The position numbers were made by a program, and so were the translations under genes. From Paracoccaceae bacterium (lineage in GTDB: Bacteria > Pseudomonadota > Alphaproteobacteria > Rhodobacterales > Rhodobacteraceae): a stretch of 64,000 bases of DNA. Below are positions 59,042 through 64,000 of the stretch, in pieces; position 1 is the first letter of the stretch; each line of letters opens with the position of its first letter. The DNA is taken from the NCBI GenBank assembly GCA_030697175.1, contig JAUYQR010000015.1, forward strand, positions 361,023 through 425,022. The letters are read 5' to 3'. The notes beneath the pieces were generated by a model that was given only the letters and a program-made list of their open reading frames with translations, was not told the origin of the DNA and ran no database searches.

Positions 59042-59244
59042 GTCGCAAGCCCCGGAATTGGTCCGGGGCCTTCAAGCAGAGCTGGACTGTGGGGTCAAGC
59101 GGGCCGGGTTGCCTGCGTCACGGATACAGCGCCAGCCAGATATTCGGGACGGACAATACTTCAAAGCTGAACCGTGATATTGTTCGCTTTGGCACCGGCC
59201 TGTCAGGCATCGGGCCACAGCGCCATTCTAAGGGAGGACTTCAC

Positions 59245-59574
59245 ATGGCACGTTACATCGTGACTGGAAGCTATACTGCGGGTGCGATGCGAGGGCTGAT
59301 GACAAAGCCTTCGGACCGCGAGGCCGCCACCTCGGCCCTTGTCGCGGCCGCCGGGGGCAAGCTGCACTCGTTCTACATGACCACAGGCGATACCGATTTC
59401 CTCATGATCACCGAAACCGACAATCTTCAGGACATGCTGGCCGCCCTGATCGTCGCCGGGGCCTCGGGTTCGGTCTCGGGGCTGAAGACCGTACAGGCCT
59501 TCACCTCGGCCGAATTCCTTGCTGCACAGAAGCGCGCTGGCGAAATCGCCGCGAAATACGTGCCACCGACCTGA
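59245..59574 (+). CDS. GYD-domain protein
   Basis: 109 residues from ATG 59245, with GGGAGGA upstream. It matches the GYD family: YIVTGSYTAGAMRGL, then TGDTDFLMITETDNLQDMLAALIVAGASGSV. These are small dimeric ferredoxin-like-fold proteins of unknown role. It is the only plus-strand gene in the ybeY-trmB segment. Confidence 0.9.
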   Translation: MARYIVTGSYTAGAMRGLMTKPSDREAATSALVAAAGGKLHSFYMTTGDTDFLMITETDNLQDMLAALIVAGASGSVSGLKTVQAFTSAEFLAAQKRAGEIAAKYVPPT

Positions 59575-59579
59575 CCGGG

Positions 59580-59606
59580 ATGCGCCGCCCGCTTTGGGCG
59601 GCGCAT
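59580..59606. terminator. Terminator-like hairpin between GYD gene and metK
   Basis: ATGCGCCGCCC-GCTTT-GGGCGGCGCAT, 11 perfect pairs between two convergent genes; only a short TTCGTT follows on the plus strand. Confidence 0.65.
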
Positions 59607-59620
59607 TCGTTGCAGGCGGG

Positions 59621-60787
59621 TCAGACCGCCTTTTTCAGCGCCTCGACCAGATCGACCCGTTCCCAGGAAAAGCCGCCGTCGGCCTCAGGCGCGCGGCCAA
59701 AGTGGCCATAGGCGCTGGTGCGGGCGTAAATCGGGCGGTTCAGGCCAAGATGTTCGCGGATGCCCCGCGGCGTCAGGTCCATGCACTCGGCCACGGCCCG
59801 TTCGATCGCTGCTTCCTCCACCTGGCCGGTGCCATGCGTATCGACATAGATCGACAAAGGCTTTGCCACGCCGATCGCATAGCTGACCTGAAGCGTGCAG
59901 CGTTCGGAGAGCCCGGCAGCGACCACGTTCTTGGCCAGATAGCGCGCGGCATAAGCGGCCGAGCGGTCGACCTTGGTCGGGTCCTTGCCGGAAAACGCGC
60001 CGCCGCCATGCGGGGCAGCGCCACCATAGGTGTCGACGATGATCTTGCGCCCGGTCAACCCTGCGTCGCCGTCCGGCCCGCCGATGACAAAGGTGCCCGT
60101 CGGGTTCACATGCCATTCGGTCTTCTTGGTGATCCAGCCCTCGGGCAGCACCTTGCGGATGTAGGGCTCCACGATCCCGCGAATGACCTTCGAGGTCTGG
60201 CGTTTCGAGGTATGCTGCGTCGACAGCACGATCGAGGTCACCTCGACCGGCTTGCCATCGGCATAGCGCAGCGTCAGTTGGCTTTTCGCATCCGGCCCCA
60301 GTGTCGGTTCCGCGCCCGACTTGCGCGCGTCGGCCAGCGCCTTCAGGATCGCATGGGCATACTGGATCGGTGCCGGCATGTATTCCGGTGTCTCCAGCGT
60401 GGCGTAGCCGAACATGATGCCCTGATCGCCCGCCCCGTCGCGGTCCACGCCCTGCGCGATATGGGCGGATTGTTCGTGCAGGTAGTTGTGCACCTTGATC
60501 TTCGACCAGTGGAACTTCTTCTGCTCGTAGCCGATGTCGCGCACGCAATCGCGCACGATCCCGTCGACCCGCTGCAGCATCGCGTGGGTCGCCTCTTTCG
60601 ACGACAGGCCCACCTCGCCACCAACGACCACCCGGTTCGTCGTGGCAAAGGTTTCGCAGGCCACGCGGGCGTTCGGCTCCTCGGTCAGGAAGGCATCGAG
60701 GATGGCATCCGAGATGCGGTCACAGACCTTGTCGGGATGTCCCTCGGACACAGATTCCGAGGTGAAGACATAGTTCTTGCGGGTCAT
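59621..60787 (-). CDS. metK: S-adenosylmethionine synthetase
   Basis: 388 residues from ATG 60787 (an upstream ATG at 60844 would translate through the riboswitch and is rejected). Family motifs: [28 protein letters not shown] and [23 protein letters not shown]. It makes SAM from methionine and ATP. Expression should be repressed by SAM or SAH through the leader RNA whose 3' end holds the GGAG ribosome-binding site. Confidence 0.98.
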   Translation of the reverse strand: MTRKNYVFTSESVSEGHPDKVCDRISDAILDAFLTEEPNARVACETFATTNRVVVGGEVGLSSKEATHAMLQRVDGIVRDCVRDIGYEQKKFHWSKIKVHNYLHEQSAHIAQGVDRDGAGDQGIMFGYATLETPEYMPAPIQYAHAILKALADARKSGAEPTLGPDAKSQLTLRYADGKPVEVTSIVLSTQHTSKRQTSKVIRGIVEPYIRKVLPEGWITKKTEWHVNPTGTFVIGGPDGDAGLTGRKIIVDTYGGAAPHGGGAFSGKDPTKVDRSAAYAARYLAKNVVAAGLSERCTLQVSYAIGVAKPLSIYVDTHGTGQVEEAAIERAVAECMDLTPRGIREHLGLNRPIYARTSAYGHFGRAPEADGGFSWERVDLVEALKKAV

Positions 60788-60794
60788 GGGGACG

Positions 60795-60840
60795 TGCTCC
60801 GTTGAAGATCCCCGCCACGCCAGGAAGCCGTTGTGGCGGT
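60795..60840 (-). promoter_or_regulatory. SAM/SAH riboswitch in the metK leader
   Basis: On the minus strand the conserved CACAACGGCTTCCTGGCG block is followed by GTGGCGG and AACGGAGCA. GGAGCA is both the pseudoknot partner of GGCTTCC and the Shine-Dalgarno sequence, 8 bases before ATG 60787. This is the SAM/SAH class (Rhodobacterales, upstream of metK). Ligand binding would hide the ribosome-binding site. Boundaries were fixed by hand to the conserved core. Confidence 0.92.
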
Positions 60841-60877
60841 TCATGATGGCCCCCCGTAGAACGCGGGCGTCGCACCG

Positions 60878-62356
60878 TCAATGGGTCGCTTGCCGGCGGC
60901 GTCTCAAGGTGGCAAGCGCGAGGCCGGCAAGCAACAAGATTACCGGTGCCTCGCCATAGCGCGCAAAGGGTGTCGGTGGCAGCGCCCCCGGCAGTGCCGC
61001 ATCCAGCGCGCCGATGGTGCCAAACGGCAGCGCCTTCACGACGCGCCCGCGCGCATCGACCACTTCGGTCACCCCGGTGTTGGCCACGCGCACCAACGGC
61101 AACCCCTGTTCCACCGCCCGCAGCCGGGCCTGGGCCGCGTGCTGGAATGGCCCGGTCCAGACCCCGAACCACGCGTCATTGGTGATCTGCAAGATCCAGT
61201 CCGCGCGCTCCGGCGCGCCGCCCACGTCCTGCGGAAAGACCGCCTCATAGCAGATCAGCGGCAGCACCTTGCCCATCCGGCCAAGGTTCAGCACCGCCGG
61301 TCCCGCCCCGGCGGTATAGGTGTTGCCCGCCTGTGCAGCGAAGGCGGTGATCCCGAACCAGTCGCCCAGAAGATCACCAAACGGGACATATTCGCCGAAC
61401 GGCACCAGATGATGCTTGTCGTATTCGGCGGCGATCATGCCGTCCCGTTCCAGTACCCGCAGGCTGTTGTAGAACCTTTCCCCCTCGACGCGCTGGATGC
61501 CCAAGGCGACAGGTCGTCCGCCCGAGGCGGCCATGATCTCGGGGACGATCTCGGGCGAATACTCCATCAGATAGGGAACTGCCGTCTCGGGCCAGATGGT
61601 CAGATCCGCCACCGGCTCGGCCCGTGTCAGCTCCAGTTGGCGGTCGAAATACAGCCGCGCCAGGCTCTCATCCCACTTCAGATGCTGCTCGGCATTGGGC
61701 TGGATCAGGCGCAGCGTCACGTCACGGTCCGGCGGCAACGGCTGGTTCAGCCGCATCTGCCCCGCAACGCCAAGCCCCGCCAGCCCCACCCCGGCTGCCA
61801 GCGCCCCCGGCCAGCCCCACGCCACCGGCAGCGCGGCGGCCAGAAGCGTCATCAGCGTCAAGCCGCTCGGGCCGATATAGGCAGCCACCTGGTCAAGCGG
61901 CGTGCCGATCCAGACATGCCCGGGAAGCGCCCAGGGAAAGCCGGTCAGCACATAGCCCCGCAGCAGTTCCGCCACCGAAAACGCCACAGCAAAGCCCAGC
62001 GCCCGCTGGCGCGCACCGGCAGACAGGGCAGCCGCAGCGCCCCAGAACAGCGCCAACCCGAACGCCAGGAAAAGAACGGCAAACGGCGCCATCCAGCCAT
62101 GCTGCGCCACGTCGATCAGGAACGGCTCCACAATCCACGAAAGCGCAATCGCGAAATATCCCGCGCCGCCGAACAGTCCGGCCCAGAACGCCCGTCGCGC
62201 CCCTTCGGCCCGCGATACCAGCGCCACCAACCCCGCCAGTGCGCCAAGCGTTGCCCACCACCAGCCAAGCGGCGCCTGTCCGGTTGCCATGATCGCGCCC
62301 AGGCCGAACGCAACCACCGCGATGCGCCGGCGCGACCAGCGACCCTGCACCGCCAT
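60878..62356 (-). CDS. lnt: Apolipoprotein N-acyltransferase
   Basis: 492 residues. About seven N-terminal membrane spans, then the nitrilase-like catalytic domain with Glu (WPETAVPY), Lys (EYDKHHLVPFGEY) and Cys (PLICYEAVF) of the active triad, then a last span. It adds the third acyl chain to lipoproteins (such as the Pal and CpoB-linked envelope proteins of this region). It lies 2 bp from the CorC-type gene stop and 91 bp before metK. Confidence 0.96.
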   Translation of the reverse strand: MAVQGRWSRRRIAVVAFGLGAIMATGQAPLGWWWATLGALAGLVALVSRAEGARRAFWAGLFGGAGYFAIALSWIVEPFLIDVAQHGWMAPFAVLFLAFGLALFWGAAAALSAGARQRALGFAVAFSVAELLRGYVLTGFPWALPGHVWIGTPLDQVAAYIGPSGLTLMTLLAAALPVAWGWPGALAAGVGLAGLGVAGQMRLNQPLPPDRDVTLRLIQPNAEQHLKWDESLARLYFDRQLELTRAEPVADLTIWPETAVPYLMEYSPEIVPEIMAASGGRPVALGIQRVEGERFYNSLRVLERDGMIAAEYDKHHLVPFGEYVPFGDLLGDWFGITAFAAQAGNTYTAGAGPAVLNLGRMGKVLPLICYEAVFPQDVGGAPERADWILQITNDAWFGVWTGPFQHAAQARLRAVEQGLPLVRVANTGVTEVVDARGRVVKALPFGTIGALDAALPGALPPTPFARYGEAPVILLLAGLALATLRRRRQATH

Positions 62357-62358
62357 GC

Positions 62359-63249
62359 TCAGTCCGCTGCCTGATTGGGCAGCCGCACTCTCAGCCGCTT
62401 GATCCGGCGCGGATCGGCATCGACGATCTCGATCTCCGCACCGCTCTCATGGGTCACCACTTCGCCGCGCGCCGGGACCCGCCCGGTGCGCAGGAACACA
62501 AGGCCGCCCAGCGTGTCGATCTCTTCGTCTTCCTCGCCCGAGCGCAGCCGAATCCCCAACGCCGCCTCGATCTCTTCAAGGGGAGCGGTGGATTGCGCCA
62601 GAATCACGCCCGGCTTTTCCTCTTTCCACAGCGCGCCTTCATCCTCGTCATGCTCATCCTCGATCTCGCCGATCACGGTTTCGATCAGGTCCTCGATCGT
62701 CACCAGCCCGTCGACCCCGCCGTATTCGTCGATCACCAGCGCCATGTGGACACGCTCTTTCTGCATCTTCTGCAACAGAACGCCCGTCGGCATCGACGGC
62801 GGCGCGTAAAGGATCGGGCGCAACAGCCGCTTCAGGCTGAACCGCCCGGTCGCGCCAAAGCCATGCTGCAAGGCCAGATCCTTCAACAGCACCAGCCCCT
62901 GCGGATGGTCCAGCGTGACCTTGTAAACCGGCACCCGGCTGAAGCCGTGCTCGCGAAACACCTCGACAAGTTCATCCTTGCCAATGCTCAACGGCACCGC
63001 GACGATCTCGTTCTTGGGGATTGCCACATCGTCAACGCGCATCCGGCGCAAGGCCCCGAGGCCCGCACTGGCCGAGGCGGTCTCTGCCGTCGTGGCCGCC
63101 GCCGAAGGCGTGTCGCTGTCAGTCGCCGAAGAAAACGCGGAAAGAAGCCGCCCGAAAAACCCGCGCTGGGCGGGGTCGGATCGCTCGTCGTCGCTCAGGT
63201 CGTCCAGCGCACCTGGCGCCGCGGTTGACCCATCGTTACTACTGCCCAT
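62359..63249 (-). CDS. Hemolysin-family CBS/CorC_HlyC protein
   Basis: 296 residues from ATG 63249 (AAAGGA upstream). Two CBS domains (about 70-190, VDDVAIPKNEIVAVPL through VHMALVIDEYGGVDGLVTIEDLIE) and a C-terminal CorC_HlyC domain. It is the cytoplasmic CorC/YbeX type, with no membrane block. It is thought to help Mg2+/Co2+ efflux or ribosome-related functions. The ybeY-corC-lnt order is conserved. Confidence 0.94.
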   Translation of the reverse strand: MGSSNDGSTAAPGALDDLSDDERSDPAQRGFFGRLLSAFSSATDSDTPSAAATTAETASASAGLGALRRMRVDDVAIPKNEIVAVPLSIGKDELVEVFREHGFSRVPVYKVTLDHPQGLVLLKDLALQHGFGATGRFSLKRLLRPILYAPPSMPTGVLLQKMQKERVHMALVIDEYGGVDGLVTIEDLIETVIGEIEDEHDEDEGALWKEEKPGVILAQSTAPLEEIEAALGIRLRSGEEDEEIDTLGGLVFLRTGRVPARGEVVTHESGAEIEIVDADPRRIKRLRVRLPNQAAD

Positions 63250-63290
63250 TGGTCCTTTGTCCAGAACGCACCCGCCATTGGGGTGCCGCG

Positions 63291-63794
63291 TCAATATGGG
63301 TCCGAAATGCCCAAGGTTGCAAGTATCTGCACTTCACGCCCTTCCATCAGGCGCGCATCCGCCTCCTCGACATGGTCATGGCCCAGAAGGTGCAGCACGG
63401 CATGCACCACAAGATGTGTCACATGGTCCGCCATCGCCTTGCCTTGCGCCACCGCCTCGGCAGCGCATGTCTCCCAGGACAGCGCAATATCGCCCAACGC
63501 CTCCGGCGCGTCCACTGTTCCTGGCTCCGGCAGGTCGGGTGCCGCGCCCGGCTGATCCGGGCCACGCTCCTCGGACGGCCAGCTCAACACGTTCGTGGGC
63601 GTGGGCTTGCCGCGGAAATCCGCGTTCAGTCCGGCAATCCGGGCATCGCTGGTGGCCAGAAGGCTGATCTCGAACCCCTCTGCCGCAAGGCCAAGCCCGG
63701 CCAGCGTGGCGACACTCGCCCGCTCGGCCAGCGCCGAAAGCCCAAGCGCCTCCCAGCGTGCGTCTTCAAAGACAATGTCAACCACTGCAGCCAT
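63291..63794 (-). CDS. ybeY: Endoribonuclease / rRNA maturation factor YbeY
   Basis: 167 residues. The zinc site HAVLHLLGHDH is intact, preceded by DFRGKPTPTNVLSWPSEE. It processes 16S rRNA 3' ends and takes part in ribosome quality control. It precedes the CorC-type gene by 41 bp; phoH, the usual upstream neighbour, is not visible before the window edge. Confidence 0.96.
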   Translation of the reverse strand: MAAVVDIVFEDARWEALGLSALAERASVATLAGLGLAAEGFEISLLATSDARIAGLNADFRGKPTPTNVLSWPSEERGPDQPGAAPDLPEPGTVDAPEALGDIALSWETCAAEAVAQGKAMADHVTHLVVHAVLHLLGHDHVEEADARLMEGREVQILATLGISDPY

Positions 63795-63892
63795 GCCGCG
63801 CCCTAGCGCACCCGCCCCTGCCGCTCAAGGCCTACCGCTTCACCGGCTTCCCCTTTTCGAAATATCCGGCCTTATGTAGCAAACGCACCAAG

Positions 63893-64000
63893 CTAGTCGG
63901 GGCGGGGGAAGCTATCGTGAATGTCCGCAACAGTATATGCCTGAACCTCGCCCTCAAGTCTGGTGACGTGGACGGTCACCACATAGACCATTTCAAACGG
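63893..64000 (-). CDS. C-terminal end of an unidentified protein (cut by window edge)
   Basis: 35 codons on the minus strand reading PFEMVYVVTVHVTRLEGEVQ and ending FPRPD before TAG at 63893-63895. The 5' part is outside the window. The reading is open to the edge and its codon use fits coding, but no family can be assigned and it does not resemble PhoH. Between it and ybeY an AAATAT-type motif sits at about 63847-63870. Confidence 0.55.
   Translation of the reverse strand, partial: PFEMVYVVTVHVTRLEGEVQAYTVADIHDSFPRPD

Noticed and set aside
60788..60844. Upstream ATG that would extend MetK by 19 residues
   Set aside because: The extension translates the conserved riboswitch core; the family N-terminus begins at [20 protein letters not shown].

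Overview
The window comes from a GC-rich alphaproteobacterial chromosome, almost certainly Rhodobacterales (Rhodobacteraceae). The evidence is: a SAM/SAH-type riboswitch leader before metK, a class known only from this order; the tolQRAB-pal-cpoB-tilS-ftsH gene order; a phosphatidylcholine synthase of the alphaproteobacterial type; a class II (CP4-like) EPSP synthase; and the aroA-cmk-rpsA-ihfB-lapA-trpF-trpB synteny. Gene density is near 90 percent. I see no rRNA, tRNA, insertion sequence, prophage or CRISPR array. Most of the window is conserved housekeeping DNA; the unusual material sits in small islands and intergenic repeats.

Layout. 1-9.4 kb: the start of a DUF2793 protein (cut by the left edge), an EamA permease, a lysE exporter with an ACT-domain gene and a divergent argP-type regulator, DinB, YebC, a lipoprotein, an SLC13/TrkA-C permease, a second EamA permease and YmdB. 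9.7-16.8 kb: an Lhr-like helicase with PdeM, then a one-carbon block (folD, chorismate mutase, fhs) and a MOSC protein. 16.9-26.9 kb: corA, then ftsH, tilS, cpoB, pal, tolB, tolA, tolR, tolQ and ybgC, all on the minus strand (cell-envelope integrity plus membrane proteolysis). 27-38 kb: creA, an unknown gene, the ruvCAB resolvasome operon with a possible LexA box, a DUF1127 gene, prmA, msrA, an MFS permease, a DUF302 protein and priA. 37.9-42.4 kb: a transaldolase-like gene, a DUF484 gene with xerC, pcs, a third EamA permease and a methyltransferase coupled to ileS.

42.4-49.6 kb: ileS carries a roughly 330-bp low-GC block over the start of its editing domain. It is followed by a cyclic-nucleotide-domain/thioredoxin-reductase-like fusion lacking CxxC, a DUF2237 gene, a truncated haemoglobin, and a three-gene island: two exported PepSY-like proteins with poly-aspartate tails and a membrane-anchored LuxR-type regulator. 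This island is the best candidate here for an undescribed system. 49.8-58.2 kb: trpB, trpF, lapA, ihfB, rpsA, a membrane protein, a broken YihY/BrkB gene, cmk and aroA. 58.3-64 kb: trmB, a GYD-domain gene on the other strand, metK with its riboswitch, lnt, a CorC-type CBS protein, ybeY, and the end of an unknown gene.

Several repeat families recur between genes: a 45-bp GC-rich REP-like element (three copies, one forming the first codons of a permease), a composite AACCCATTGA plus TGTCCCAC-N-GTGGGACA palindrome with fixed spacing (two copies), and an AT-centred AAATAT motif (at least seven copies). All coordinates and residue positions were read by hand; domain calls rest on recognised family motifs, not on database searches.
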